This document shows positions 45,479 through 55,190 of a stretch of 55,289 nucleotides of DNA, piece by piece. A model generated the notes under the pieces. The model searched no databases and was not told where the DNA came from. It saw only the letters and a program-made list of their open reading frames with translations. The position numbers and the translations under genes were made by a program. The DNA is taken from contig JAAFHY010000013.1 of NCBI GenBank assembly GCA_013298505.1, positions 1-55,289 on the forward strand, written 5' to 3'. This DNA is from Cytophagales bacterium. Lineage in GTDB: Bacteria; Bacteroidota; Bacteroidia; Cytophagales; Cyclobacteriaceae. Position 1 is the first letter of the stretch. Each line of letters opens with the position of its first letter.

Positions 45479-47848
45479 TTATTCAGAGCGCAGGCTTTTA
45501 CTTGGATTTGTCACAGCTGCCTTCAACGCTTGTGCACTTACAATCAACAAAGCTAATAGTAAAGCAAACGCACCTACGCCTGCTAAAACCCACCAAGCAA
45601 CTTGAATGCGATATGTATAGCGTTCTAAAAAACTATTTAAAAACCACCAGGCGAAAGGCGCGGCAATCACAAATGCAATAATGACTAGTCGCGAAAAATC
45701 TTTTGATATAAGCATCACCAAACTACTCACCGATGCGCCCATTACTTTACGAATGCCTACCTCTTTGGTACGCTGCTCTGCCGTAAAGGCAGCTAACCCA
45801 AACAAACCTAAACAAGTGATAAGGATCGCAAGCCCCGCAAAGATTCCTGCCAAGCGACTGATGAGGCTAATGGTTTGAAATTTCTTTTCAAAATCAACAT
45901 CTGCAAAGCGGTATTGAAAGGGATAGTTGGGATTTATTTTTTTGAAGACACTTTCAACTTTAGCAAGAGAGGCTTTTAAATCTTCAGTTTTATTTAACCG
46001 CAGCGTAACAGTACTACTCCAACTCGGTATAAACACCATGGTCAATGGCTCTACGGGCGTGTAGGGCGAATCCATAACCACATCTGCAATTACACCTACG
46101 ATCTCATATTGCTGGCCTCCAAACATTTCAATTTTTTGGCCAATGGGTTTTTCCATGCCCATCATTTTCACTGCGGCTTGGTTTACGATTACTGCGCTGG
46201 AGTCACTTTTGAAATCGCGCGAAAAATCACGCCCTTCAATGATTTTGATGCCCATGGTTTCGGTGTAATCATATTCGGTGGCGATGGTGGTAAAAGCAGT
46301 ACGTGCCTCGTCTGTTTTGCCTGGCCATTTTACTTCGTTGCTCGAAAAACTAGAAGTGATGGGACTGTTGCTTTTGCAAACCGATTTTACAGCGCCCGTA
46401 CGCACCAATTCTTCACGGATAGTTTTAAAGTTGGTTTCTAACTCTCCGTTTGTCCAAATTTGGATTAAGTTTTCGCGGTCATAACCCATGTCGCGATTTT
46501 TAACGTGTTGTATTTGTTGGTAAATCACAATCGTGCCCGCAATCAGGAAAATGGAGAACACAAACTGAAGCACTACCAATACTTGCCGAGGTGTGCTAGC
46601 GCCCTTACCCACGTTTACTTTTCCTTTTAAAACTTTTACCGCTTCAAATGAAGATAGGTAGAATGAAGGGTAGCTGCCGGCCAAAATGCCAATGAATAGT
46701 GTAAGCGCGATGGCAGCCAGCCAAATCATTGGATTTGAATAGCTGATAGCGATAGATTTCTTTACCAGTACGTTGTAGCTGGGAAGCGCAAGTTCAACAA
46801 TCACAATCGCTATCACAAAAGAGATAGCCGTGATGGCAATCGATTCACCTAAAAATTGAAAGATTAATTCTTTTCTGCGTGAGCCTATGCTTTTGCGAAT
46901 ACCCACTTCGCGTGCCCGACTTTCGCTGCGCGCGGTAGCTAAGTTCATGAAATTGATGCAGGCAATAATGAGCACAAAAATTGCGATGGCAGTAAACAGT
47001 CGTACATAAACAATTTGACCTCCCGTGTTTTTGCCTTCTTCAAAGTTAGAATGCAAGCGCCACTTCGACATGGGGTGAAGGAACAGTTTTGAGGTGGGTG
47101 CTTTGGGATTATTGTCTTTTAAGATGGTGGCAATAGACTTGTCCACTTCTTCTTTGGTAGCTCCTTCTTGCAGCAGGGCATACATTTGAAAGCTGTTGTT
47201 GTCCCAACTATCTTTTGATCTTCCAATCCATGATTGTGTTTTTTCGTAATAGCTGAAGGGCAGCACATAGTCAAATTCTAAAAATGATTGCTCGGGCACG
47301 TCTTTAACTACACCCGATACTTTTAATTCATCGCCATTGTCTATTTTAATAGTTTGGTTGAGTGCGCTGCCATTTTTAAAAAATGATTTGGCTGTAGATT
47401 CAGTAATTACAATTTTGGTGGGCTCGTTTAGTGCTGTGGCTGGGTCTCCTTCAATCATTTGGTAACTGAAGACTTGGAAAAAATCTTCACTTGCGCTGAT
47501 CCCATATTTGCTCAACCGATTTTCCCCTACCTGCAATAAATTGCCCTCACCCCAATTGGTCATCACCACACTTTTTATTTTGCTCGACTTTTGCGGAAGT
47601 ACTTCCTTGAGTTTATAGGGCATGCTATTGCCAGTGCCAATGTGCCCGTTCCATTCTTGGCTTTGGTAGAGCCGGTAGATGTTGTTATAGTTGGCATGAA
47701 ACTTATCGTACGCATATTCATCAGCCACCCATAAAAAAATCAGGATGCTGGCAGCTAGACCCACGGCTAGGCCACCTATGTTAATGATAGAATAAGTCTG
47801 GTTTTTCAGTAAACTCCTGAAAGCGATTTTGATGTAATTGCGCAGCAT
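45479..47848 (-). CDS. Permease H: tandem-FtsX ABC transporter permease, first of the H-G-F operon
   Basis: The protein has 789 residues from ATG 47848 (MLRNYIKIAFRSLLKNQTYS); a TTG at 47857 is less likely. FtsX motifs are REVGIRKSIGSRRKELIFQF and KEVGIRKVMGASVSSLVMLI (the only copy with KEV in the second motif); the tail is NPSKSLRSE. It heads the operon with G and F and carries the same upstream promoter architecture as permease D. Confidence 0.9.
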   Translation of the reverse strand: MLRNYIKIAFRSLLKNQTYSIINIGGLAVGLAASILIFLWVADEYAYDKFHANYNNIYRLYQSQEWNGHIGTGNSMPYKLKEVLPQKSSKIKSVVMTNWGEGNLLQVGENRLSKYGISASEDFFQVFSYQMIEGDPATALNEPTKIVITESTAKSFFKNGSALNQTIKIDNGDELKVSGVVKDVPEQSFLEFDYVLPFSYYEKTQSWIGRSKDSWDNNSFQMYALLQEGATKEEVDKSIATILKDNNPKAPTSKLFLHPMSKWRLHSNFEEGKNTGGQIVYVRLFTAIAIFVLIIACINFMNLATARSESRAREVGIRKSIGSRRKELIFQFLGESIAITAISFVIAIVIVELALPSYNVLVKKSIAISYSNPMIWLAAIALTLFIGILAGSYPSFYLSSFEAVKVLKGKVNVGKGASTPRQVLVVLQFVFSIFLIAGTIVIYQQIQHVKNRDMGYDRENLIQIWTNGELETNFKTIREELVRTGAVKSVCKSNSPITSSFSSNEVKWPGKTDEARTAFTTIATEYDYTETMGIKIIEGRDFSRDFKSDSSAVIVNQAAVKMMGMEKPIGQKIEMFGGQQYEIVGVIADVVMDSPYTPVEPLTMVFIPSWSSTVTLRLNKTEDLKASLAKVESVFKKINPNYPFQYRFADVDFEKKFQTISLISRLAGIFAGLAILITCLGLFGLAAFTAEQRTKEVGIRKVMGASVSSLVMLISKDFSRLVIIAFVIAAPFAWWFLNSFLERYTYRIQVAWWVLAGVGAFALLLALLIVSAQALKAAVTNPSKSLRSE

Positions 47849-47871
47849 AGGTAACAATTTGCTGCCACTAG

Positions 47872-47887
47872 CTCCAAATCAGTGCCA
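47872..47887 (-). promoter_or_regulatory. Sigma-54-like promoter of the H-G-F operon
   Basis: The minus strand reads TGGCACTGATTTGGAG: a perfect TGGCAC -24 box, then TTGG aligned with that of permease D, but GA instead of GC at -13/-12. Its -24 box is at exactly the same distance (37-39 nt) from the ATG as in D. The weak -12 box lowers confidence. Confidence 0.45.
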
Positions 47888-47950
47888 ATGATTAGAATCG
47901 CCTTATTTTGTTAGAAAAGAGGGTATTTTAGAATAGTAGCTAATCAATTA

Positions 47951-47980
47951 CGGACGGGTGTGTCCGCAATCGGTCAATCA
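47951..47980. promoter_or_regulatory. Three-box CGG/CCG upstream element of permease H
   Basis: CGGAC, GTCCG and CGGTC boxes lie at 47951-47955, 47962-47966 and 47971-47975; the first two form an inverted repeat. The element is 102 nt from the ATG, against 101 nt in permease D, and overlaps the last codons of kup. Confidence 0.55.
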
Positions 47981-49971
47981 ATATGCCCGTGATAGCGTAG
48001 CTCTTTTTCTCTTTCCAGCTCTTCTTTTTCGCGTTTGATGCGCACCTTAGCTGGAGGCCCCACCATAATGGGTACGCGCTCTACTTCTACGTTTGCCAAT
48101 TCAAGGCCATACATTTCTTCGGTAGAGAGGCTGTGTTTTTTGATGAACCGATACCCTTGAATAATCAAATTATCAAAGGATGAAATTTCGCTATCAACAG
48201 AGGCCAACGAATGCAACATGATAAACTTAAAATCGGCAGGCATGCTGTGCTTGCGCAACGAATCGTAATGGCTCACCATATCGATCTCGGCATTCTCGGC
48301 CATGTCGTGCAAGATTTTGGCAAACAATAAGTTAACCCGATGATCGGCTTTGAATCCTAATTTGATTCTGATGAAAAAACACTTTTTGGGAATGATCGTG
48401 TCAACCGAGTATTTAGAGGTATACGGACTGTCAACTGTATCGACATGCACAAACCAATAGGTATCGGCTTTTTTGGGTCGCTTCTTAAAAATTGAATAGA
48501 TGATATTGGAATCAATATAGCGTTTGCTATCGGCCACGGCCATGTAAACCAAATTGGTGGCTTCCCTCGGTATGCTAGTATCAGATTGTAAATCTTCAAT
48601 GAGCGGAACGTAATGTTTTAAATCAACAAACTCGGTATGCCGATCGCGCAATTCGCGGGCACGCAACAAAATAAACATCATCAAGAAAAATGTAAATGCA
48701 ATAGCAAATGAAAACCAACCACCATGGGTAAACTTACTCAAGTTAGAAATTAAGAAAGCGCCCTCTACTGTAAAAAACAAAACAGCTAAACCAGTAGAAC
48801 GAATAGTTGATTTTTTTGCCGTTGAAAAATAGTACACCAATAGCGAGGTAGTCATCAACATATCAAACGTGATGGCAAGCCCGTAAGCCGCTTGCATATC
48901 ATCAGACTTTTTAAAATAGAGCACTACGATAATGCAGCCAAACATCAAAATCCAATTAATGGCCGGAATGTAAATTTGCCCTTTTACCGTGCTTGGATAG
49001 CGCACGCGGGTAGCCGGCCATAGTTTCAATTTGATGGCCTCGTTCACTAATGTGAATGTGCCCGATATCAATGCTTGACTGGCAATGATGGTTGCCATGG
49101 TGGCGATGATTACACCAAAAATCAAAAGTGATTGTGGGATGATGGCAAAAAATGGAACAGCACCATCCAGTGTTTTGCCATTGTATTCGCTTAATAACCA
49201 CGCGCCTTGTCCAAAGTAACTGAGCAGTAAACATACTTTCACAAATCCCCAGCCCAATCGGATGTTTGATTTACCACAATGACCTAAATCAGAATACATC
49301 GCTTCCGCTCCTGTTGTGCAGAGGAAAATAGCGCCTAATATCCAAAACCCTCCTGGGTATTTGATCAGCAAATTCATTCCATAAACAGGATTAATTGCTT
49401 TGAGCACACTGATGTTGTCGAACAAATGGTAAGCACCAATCGCACCGATAAACAAAAACCAAATCAACATTACCGGGCCAAATGTTTTTCCTACTACGCT
49501 GCTACCAAATTGTTGAAACACAAAAAGCGCCACTAAAATGATGATTACAATGGTGATGATGGTGTTAGTGGAGATGGTAGGCATGAGCGATTTCAAACCT
49601 TCCACGGCTGATGTCACACTCATGGCAGGCGTAATGAAACCATCTGCGATCAATGTGCAACAGCCGATGATGGCTGGAAAAATAACCCAACTGGCTTTGT
49701 ATCTCCTTACTAAAGCATACAATGCAAAAATTCCACCCTCACCCTTGTTATCAGCACTTAGTGCGAGGTAAACATATTTGATTGAGGTAATGATTGTTAG
49801 CGTCCAAAACACACATGATAATCCGCCCAAAATCAAATCTTCGGTAACGATGTTCTTGCCCACAATAAATCCAAAAGTATAAATGGGCGATGTGCCAATG
49901 TCACCGTAAATGATACCCATCGCCACCAGTACGCCAGCAACCGAGAGTTTATGATGTTTGTTTGAGTCCAC
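47974..49971 (-). CDS. kup: KUP-family potassium transporter
   Basis: Kup imports potassium with protons across the inner membrane. The protein has 665 residues with about twelve helices and a cytoplasmic C-terminal tail (about 460-665). Family signatures are MGIIYGDIGTSPIYTFGF near the N-terminus, NKGEGGIFALYALVRR and GFITPAMSVTSAVEGL. The start is GTG 49971, as no ATG precedes MGIIYGD in frame. It follows ndh by 15 nt, so the two are probably cotranscribed. Confidence 0.95.
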   Translation of the reverse strand: MDSNKHHKLSVAGVLVAMGIIYGDIGTSPIYTFGFIVGKNIVTEDLILGGLSCVFWTLTIITSIKYVYLALSADNKGEGGIFALYALVRRYKASWVIFPAIIGCCTLIADGFITPAMSVTSAVEGLKSLMPTISTNTIITIVIIILVALFVFQQFGSSVVGKTFGPVMLIWFLFIGAIGAYHLFDNISVLKAINPVYGMNLLIKYPGGFWILGAIFLCTTGAEAMYSDLGHCGKSNIRLGWGFVKVCLLLSYFGQGAWLLSEYNGKTLDGAVPFFAIIPQSLLIFGVIIATMATIIASQALISGTFTLVNEAIKLKLWPATRVRYPSTVKGQIYIPAINWILMFGCIIVVLYFKKSDDMQAAYGLAITFDMLMTTSLLVYYFSTAKKSTIRSTGLAVLFFTVEGAFLISNLSKFTHGGWFSFAIAFTFFLMMFILLRARELRDRHTEFVDLKHYVPLIEDLQSDTSIPREATNLVYMAVADSKRYIDSNIIYSIFKKRPKKADTYWFVHVDTVDSPYTSKYSVDTIIPKKCFFIRIKLGFKADHRVNLLFAKILHDMAENAEIDMVSHYDSLRKHSMPADFKFIMLHSLASVDSEISSFDNLIIQGYRFIKKHSLSTEEMYGLELANVEVERVPIMVGPPAKVRIKREKEELEREKELRYHGHID

Positions 49972-49986
49972 GTGGGAAAATTAAGG

Positions 49987-51330
49987 TTAGGCTGGTTGCT
50001 TTGATTCTTCGGGTTTTACTTCTTCGGTGTTCATTTTTTCTTCCCCACGGCCAATGATCAATCGGTTACTTCTATCGAACGAAAAATAATTCCACATCCA
50101 ACTAAAGAAAGTAAATACTCGGTTCTTCCAACCCACTATCGACATTAAGTGTACGAACATCCACACATACCAGGCGAAGATGCCTTGAAACCGAATTCCT
50201 TTTAAATCAACCACCGCTTTGTTTCGACCTACAGTGGCCATCGAACCTTTGTCGAAATAGCGAAATGGTTTAAGTGGTTTTTTGTTGATCAAACTCAAAA
50301 TATTTTTTGCCACCAGCTTGCCTTGCTGTTGCGCGGGCGGTGCCATTTGTGGATGCCCTTTCGGGAATTTCTCATCACCATCCATAGCGGCTACATCGCC
50401 AATCGCAAAAATATTTTCGTATCCTTTTACACGATTGAATTCATCTACCATCAATCGATTTCCCCGTGTTACCAATTCTTCCTTCAAACCAGCAATCGGG
50501 TTGCCCTTTACTCCGGCAGCCCAAATGAGCGAGCGCGATATCAACTTCTCACCTGTGTTCAATAAAATTTCAACGCCATCATACGATTTTACGGCTGCAC
50601 CCAAATGTACTTTTACACCCATCTGAATAAGAAAGTCAAGGGCTTTCGCGCCCGCCTGTTCGCTCATGCCATTCAGCAAACGAGGAGAGGCTTCCACCAA
50701 ATGCACGTCCATCTGCCGCATGTCCAGTTCTTTATAATCTTTTGGAAATACGTTGTGCTTTAATTCACTTAATGCCCCACATAATTCCACACCTGTTGGG
50801 CCACCGCCTACAATTACAAAATCCATGAGTGAATTCATCACTTCGCGATCTTCGGTAAGTAAGGCATACTCCATTTGCCGAATGATTTTGTTACGCAGTT
50901 TGGTAGCGTCAACAATATTCTTCATCGAGATGGCATTCTTTTGCACCTCGTCCATCCCATAAAAATTGGTAACAGCTCCCGATGCAATTACGAGGTAATC
51001 GTACTTTACCCCGCCAATCGATGTTTCGATATAGTTTTCTTCGGGCTTAATGTTTTTCACTTCGGCCAACCGAAAGTAAAAATCCTGATAGTTACCAAAC
51101 AGCTTACGAAAAGGAGCTACGATGGAGTTGGTTTCGAGGCCTGAGGTGGCCACTTGATACAAAAGAGGTTGAAAAGTGTGGTGATTGTTTTTATCGAAGA
51201 GAACGGTTTGCACTTTAGCGCCCCTCAACTTTTTAACTACTTCAAGCCCGCCAAACCCACCGCCAATTACGATGATACGAGGTTTGCCCAGGTCTTCAAT
51301 ACGCGTGCGCGTGGTTATTAATTTGGGCAT
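49987..51330 (-). CDS. ndh: Type II NADH dehydrogenase (NDH-2)
   Basis: NDH-2 passes electrons from NADH to quinone without pumping protons. The protein has 447 residues. The FAD-binding GxGxxG is IIVIGGGFGGLEVV (near 19-32), the NAD-binding loop is FVIVGGGPTGVELCGALSEL (about 170-189), and IFAIGDVAAMDG is the second FAD motif. PPAQQQGKLVAKNI is a typical NDH-2 quinone-site stretch. A C-terminal hydrophobic segment should anchor it to the membrane. It is 15 nt upstream of kup. Confidence 0.94.
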   Translation of the reverse strand: MPKLITTRTRIEDLGKPRIIVIGGGFGGLEVVKKLRGAKVQTVLFDKNNHHTFQPLLYQVATSGLETNSIVAPFRKLFGNYQDFYFRLAEVKNIKPEENYIETSIGGVKYDYLVIASGAVTNFYGMDEVQKNAISMKNIVDATKLRNKIIRQMEYALLTEDREVMNSLMDFVIVGGGPTGVELCGALSELKHNVFPKDYKELDMRQMDVHLVEASPRLLNGMSEQAGAKALDFLIQMGVKVHLGAAVKSYDGVEILLNTGEKLISRSLIWAAGVKGNPIAGLKEELVTRGNRLMVDEFNRVKGYENIFAIGDVAAMDGDEKFPKGHPQMAPPAQQQGKLVAKNILSLINKKPLKPFRYFDKGSMATVGRNKAVVDLKGIRFQGIFAWYVWMFVHLMSIVGWKNRVFTFFSWMWNYFSFDRSNRLIIGRGEEKMNTEEVKPEESKQPA

Positions 51331-51438
51331 CTAAACGTGAAATCTTTGCCTAAAACGGCTGCAATTTACGTGTTGTCGAATCAATTACGGGTTTTTTAAA
51401 AAATATTTTGTTCTTGCATCAAACATAGAAAACAGGCG

Positions 51439-51446
51439 TAATTTTG
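51439..51446 (+). promoter_or_regulatory. -7 promoter box of the coiled-coil lipoprotein
   Basis: TAATTTTG is an exact TAnnTTTG match, 23 nt upstream of the ATG at 51470. A TTG lies 22 nt upstream of the box. Confidence 0.5.
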
Positions 51447-51469
51447 CATCACTTTAAACTAACAACTGT

Positions 51470-52213
51470 ATGGTAAAGAAATTTTTGTTCGTAGCGTCTA
51501 TGGGCGCACTAATGATGAGTTGCGGAGGTAACTCTGAAAGGCTTCAATCGCAAGTAGATTCGCTAAAAAATGAGCTGCAAACCAGTCAGCAATTTGCAAC
51601 TACGCTGCAAGAAGTAGGGGTGTTAATGGATTCTATCGATGCCAATCGCCAACTTCTTAGAGTTAACATGGTAGAAGGCACTACCTACGACAACTATAAG
51701 AGCCGCATGAAGGATATCAATAACTATGTAAAAGACACACAAGATAAAATTACAGATCTCGAAAAAACACTCAAGAAATCCAAAGGCAATAACAATGCAT
51801 TAACCGCCACCATCAAAAAATTGAAGGCTGATTTGGAAGAGCGTAATAAAGAGATTGCTGCGTTGAACGAACAAGTAGATCAGTTGAAAAACGAAAACCA
51901 AAATTTGATTACCACCGTTGGCTTGCAAGAGGCTGAACTTTCTGACAAGGAAGCACAAATACTTGCTAAGCAACAAGAGTTGGCGTTGATCGAAAACCGC
52001 ATTCAAGAGATGATGGTGCAAAGCAAAATGAGCGAGGCCGATTCTTATTTTGCCCGTGGCGAAGCAGTTGAAGAAGCTGCAAATAGAACCAAGTTAGCGC
52101 CTCGTAAGAAGAAAGATACGTACAAAGAAGCGATCGAACTTTACAAGAAAGCCCTTTCGCTAGGAAAGCAAGAAGCGCAGGCAAAAATAGCTGCGTTAGA
52201 AAAGAAGATATAA
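51470..52213 (+). CDS. Coiled-coil lipoprotein
   Basis: The protein has 247 residues. The signal MVKKFLFVASMGALMMSC ends in a lipobox with Cys18. Residues about 25-180 are heptad-rich (LQSQVDSLKNELQTSQQF, ADLEERNKEIAALNEQVDQL), a long coiled coil; the C-terminal 60 residues form a TPR-like helix pair (TYKEAIELYKKALSLGKQEA). No family is named. An envelope spacer or tether role is plausible but is inference. Confidence 0.8.
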   Translation: MVKKFLFVASMGALMMSCGGNSERLQSQVDSLKNELQTSQQFATTLQEVGVLMDSIDANRQLLRVNMVEGTTYDNYKSRMKDINNYVKDTQDKITDLEKTLKKSKGNNNALTATIKKLKADLEERNKEIAALNEQVDQLKNENQNLITTVGLQEAELSDKEAQILAKQQELALIENRIQEMMVQSKMSEADSYFARGEAVEEAANRTKLAPRKKKDTYKEAIELYKKALSLGKQEAQAKIAALEKKI

Positions 52214-52236
52214 TCTTGCTTCGATTACCGTTAATA

Positions 52237-52273
52237 AAAAATCCTCTCTGGCAAAACTAGAGAGGATTTTTTT
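52237..52273. terminator. Bidirectional terminator between converging genes
   Basis: A perfect 14-bp stem (52237-52250 with 52260-52273) with a 9-nt loop carries A-runs on the left and T-runs on the right, so it can terminate the lipoprotein gene (plus) and the antiporter gene (minus). Confidence 0.88.
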
Positions 52274-52289
52274 GTGACTGTAGAAATAG

Positions 52290-53270
52290 TTAAACCGTTC
52301 CGTTGTCCATCCCGATCAGGTAAACGGTATACATGACATAGCCAATCAGCATAATGGCGGCCTCCCATCGGTCGAGTTTGCGAGTGTTAAGTGTGAACAT
52401 AAAGATCATCAACACAACGGTAGAAGCACCTAGCACCTGAAGGTCAAAGTTTAATTCTGGCTTATATTCAAGCGGATTTACAAGACCGGTGATACCAAGA
52501 ATAAAGAAGATGTTGAAAATATTTGAGCCAATCACGTTGCCAATAGCAATGTCTGTATTTTTTCGGTAAGCGGCTACTGCCGATGTCGCTAACTCGGGAA
52601 GTGAAGTTCCGATAGCTAAAATAGTTAACCCAATCAATTTATCGCTCACGCCCAGTTGGTGGGCAATATCAACGGCATTGTCAACCACTAGCTTACCACC
52701 AAAAATTAATCCTACCAAACCCAATGCAACAAAACCAGTTGATACCCAACTTGAATAAATTTTAATTTGTTCGCCACCATTATCGCCAAAGTCGCTGGTG
52801 GTTTTCATTGTGCGGTAGATGTAGAACATAAAAAGTCCAAAGAAGAAGAGAAGGATAAATGAATCGATCCGGCTCATTACATTTTCGCTACTTCCCCAAA
52901 GCAGGGTGTCGTTAACCAACACATACAAAACGCCTGCTGCCAGCAATGATAGTGGCACTTCGTATTTTACCGTGTTTCGTTGCACTACCAATGGGTAAAT
53001 TAAACCGCAAATACCAAGTATGAACAATAAGTTAAAATTATTGCTGCCGATTACATTGCCAAATGCAGCATCGGCATTTCCGTTTACCGAAGCGATTAAG
53101 CTCACAATCAGCTCGGGCATAGAAGTGCCAAAGGCTACCACCGTAAGTCCAATGGCGAGATTTGATATGTTAAATTTCTTTGCAATGGAAGAAGCACCGT
53201 TCACTAAAAAGTCGGCTCCTTTTATGAGCATGGCAAATCCAAGAAGAAGTAAAAGCGTAGCGAATAACAT
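52290..53270 (-). CDS. Calcium/sodium antiporter (CaCA family, YrbG-like)
   Basis: The protein has 326 residues and ten or so helices in two inverted halves. The alpha-repeat signatures are both present: VVAFGTSMPELIVSLIASVN plus FGNVIGSNNFNLLFILG, and ILAIGTSLPELATSAVAAYR plus IGNVIGSNIFNIFFILG. This is the bacterial cation-exchanger fold; the ion preference (Ca/Na or Ca/H) cannot be fixed from sequence. It is the last gene of the MscS-corA-antiporter operon, 25 nt after corA. Confidence 0.93.
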   Translation of the reverse strand: MLFATLLLLLGFAMLIKGADFLVNGASSIAKKFNISNLAIGLTVVAFGTSMPELIVSLIASVNGNADAAFGNVIGSNNFNLLFILGICGLIYPLVVQRNTVKYEVPLSLLAAGVLYVLVNDTLLWGSSENVMSRIDSFILLFFFGLFMFYIYRTMKTTSDFGDNGGEQIKIYSSWVSTGFVALGLVGLIFGGKLVVDNAVDIAHQLGVSDKLIGLTILAIGTSLPELATSAVAAYRKNTDIAIGNVIGSNIFNIFFILGITGLVNPLEYKPELNFDLQVLGASTVVLMIFMFTLNTRKLDRWEAAIMLIGYVMYTVYLIGMDNGTV

Positions 53271-53295
53271 AGGTGTGGGGTTTAGTAATCGAAAG

Positions 53296-54342
53296 TTAGA
53301 ACCATTTTTTAAATTTGAAATAGAGGATCATGCCAATTACAATAATTAGCATGATGCCCATGACTACCGGATAGCCATAGGCCGAATTGAGTTCGGGCAT
53401 GTTCCAAGGTGATTTTTCGGTGTTGAAGTTCATGCCATACACACCCACAATAAAAGTAAGCGGGATGAATATGGTAGAGATGATGGTAAGCACTTTCATT
53501 ACTTCGTTCATCCGGGTATTTAACGTGTTAATGTAAATATCCATCAAGGCAGAAGTAAGGTCTTTGTACGTGTCTAACGAATCGATCAGGTGAACTACAT
53601 GGTCATACACATCGCCAAAATACCGAACGTTTGCCGGTTCAATAAAACCGCTTTCATCTTTGATAAATTTACTCATGGCATCGCGCAAGGGGTAAAGGGC
53701 TTTGCGCAGATAGATGAGTTCTTTCTTTAATTTTTGAATGTTTCTAAACTGCTGATCGCTGGAGTTTTTGTAGATGTCTTCTTCAATGTTTTCTATTTTT
53801 TGACCGATGGCGTCTAGCACGCTGTAGTAGTTATCTACAATTATGTCGACTAACCGATAGAGCAAATAATCGGCTTGTTTTTTTCGTACCCTTCCTTGGT
53901 CTAGCCGGATGCGATCACGCAAAGCGCCAAAAAGATCTCCTTCTTTTTCTTGAAAGGAAAGCAAGTATTCTTTTCCTAATACAAAACTGATCTGCTCGTA
54001 TTCGATCTTATCTTCTTCAATCCGATACAGCATTTTTAGCGTAAAGAATAAGTAGTCATCATACTCTTCTACTTTTGGTTGATGGTCGCTGGTAATGTCA
54101 TCTACCAACAAGGTATGCAGGCAAAAGTGATCGGCTATTTTTTGAATAATTGATTTTTCGTGGAGGCCATCAACGTTTATCCAGTTTACGTGATGCGGTT
54201 TTATGTTTGCGATCAGCTCCGTGATCGGGATGTCTTCAAATTTTGCGTGATTTTTGTCATCGTATTGAATGAGTTCTAAAATCACCTTGCTTTCGCTAGG
54301 GCGAGGTGTATCATTGCTAACAAATTTCTTTTTTCGCGCCAT
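53296..54342 (-). CDS. corA: Magnesium/cobalt transporter CorA
   Basis: CorA is a pentameric Mg2+ channel. The protein has 348 residues: a large cytoplasmic N-domain (about 1-280), then two helices with the selectivity motif YGMNF (GMN at 303-305) between them, and a basic C-terminal tail (FKFKKWF). It lies 5 nt after the MscS-type gene and 25 nt before the antiporter gene. Confidence 0.95.
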   Translation of the reverse strand: MARKKKFVSNDTPRPSESKVILELIQYDDKNHAKFEDIPITELIANIKPHHVNWINVDGLHEKSIIQKIADHFCLHTLLVDDITSDHQPKVEEYDDYLFFTLKMLYRIEEDKIEYEQISFVLGKEYLLSFQEKEGDLFGALRDRIRLDQGRVRKKQADYLLYRLVDIIVDNYYSVLDAIGQKIENIEEDIYKNSSDQQFRNIQKLKKELIYLRKALYPLRDAMSKFIKDESGFIEPANVRYFGDVYDHVVHLIDSLDTYKDLTSALMDIYINTLNTRMNEVMKVLTIISTIFIPLTFIVGVYGMNFNTEKSPWNMPELNSAYGYPVVMGIMLIIVIGMILYFKFKKWF

Positions 54343-54347
54343 GTAGG

Positions 54348-55190
54348 TTACTGCGTTTTCATCACCAAAAAATGTTGAAGCGTAGAAAGTGAAATTTCTT
54401 CTGCATCGAATCGCTCTTTAATGGATTTATTTAGATCGCATTTTAAGTCGAAGCCATCGGTTGGGTCTTTGGCCCACACATATGCCCTTAAGAGAATACC
54501 TCCATCTAAAAAGGTCATCACGCGTACCATCACACTGCGCTCGCCCCGCGCAATTTCATTTTCGTTTCTGTTGTCGATGTAGTAGCGGTGCTTCATCGCT
54601 TCTTCTTCTATAATCTGAATGGCTTTGTCCAAATTGGTATTTAGCGAAACAGCCACTTCTATAAACATACAAGTTTTTTCGTCAATGATGGTTGAGTTGA
54701 TAATCGTTTCGTTTCCGATTACGCTGTTGGGTATAATCACGCGCCTATTTTCAAAATCTTTGATGGTGGTATGACGCAGATTTATGTCTTCTACATCGCC
54801 TGTGTAAAGTTGCCCGATTTTTATGCGATCGCCAACGCTAAAGGGTTTAAAGATTACCAGAAAAAAACCACTTACAATATTTGAGAACGCAGCTTGAGAA
54901 GCAAAGCCTACGATAGCAGCAAGCACTCCGGCACCTGTAAGCAGGGTAGTGCCAACAGTGCGTAATGAAGGGATGGATCGGAAAATGACAACCGATGCAA
55001 TAAACAGTAAGATGAAGTCGACTGCGTTTTTAAAAAAATTGTAACGGGTGGGGTCTACCTTTAATTTTTTGGCCGCACCTTTTATAAATCGCCCAACCAA
55101 AAAACGCAAAATGCGCGAAATGATGAACATCACCACTAATACGGTGATGATGAATATGGCCTGCTCCCAACGTTTGTCTACTCCTAACAT
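54348..55190 (-). CDS. MscS-family mechanosensitive ion channel
   Basis: This 280-residue protein has about three helices; the pore helix is Gly/Ala-rich (LLTGAGVLAAIVGFASQAAFSNIVSG, near 80-105), followed by the MscS beta domain (KPFSVGDRIKIGQLYTGDVE, then DINLRHTTIKDFENRRVIIPNS). MscS releases solutes on hypo-osmotic shock. It is the first gene of the ion-transport operon. The 99 nt upstream to the window edge hold no gene I can support. Confidence 0.93.
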   Translation of the reverse strand: MLGVDKRWEQAIFIITVLVVMFIISRILRFLVGRFIKGAAKKLKVDPTRYNFFKNAVDFILLFIASVVIFRSIPSLRTVGTTLLTGAGVLAAIVGFASQAAFSNIVSGFFLVIFKPFSVGDRIKIGQLYTGDVEDINLRHTTIKDFENRRVIIPNSVIGNETIINSTIIDEKTCMFIEVAVSLNTNLDKAIQIIEEEAMKHRYYIDNRNENEIARGERSVMVRVMTFLDGGILLRAYVWAKDPTDGFDLKCDLNKSIKERFDAEEISLSTLQHFLVMKTQ

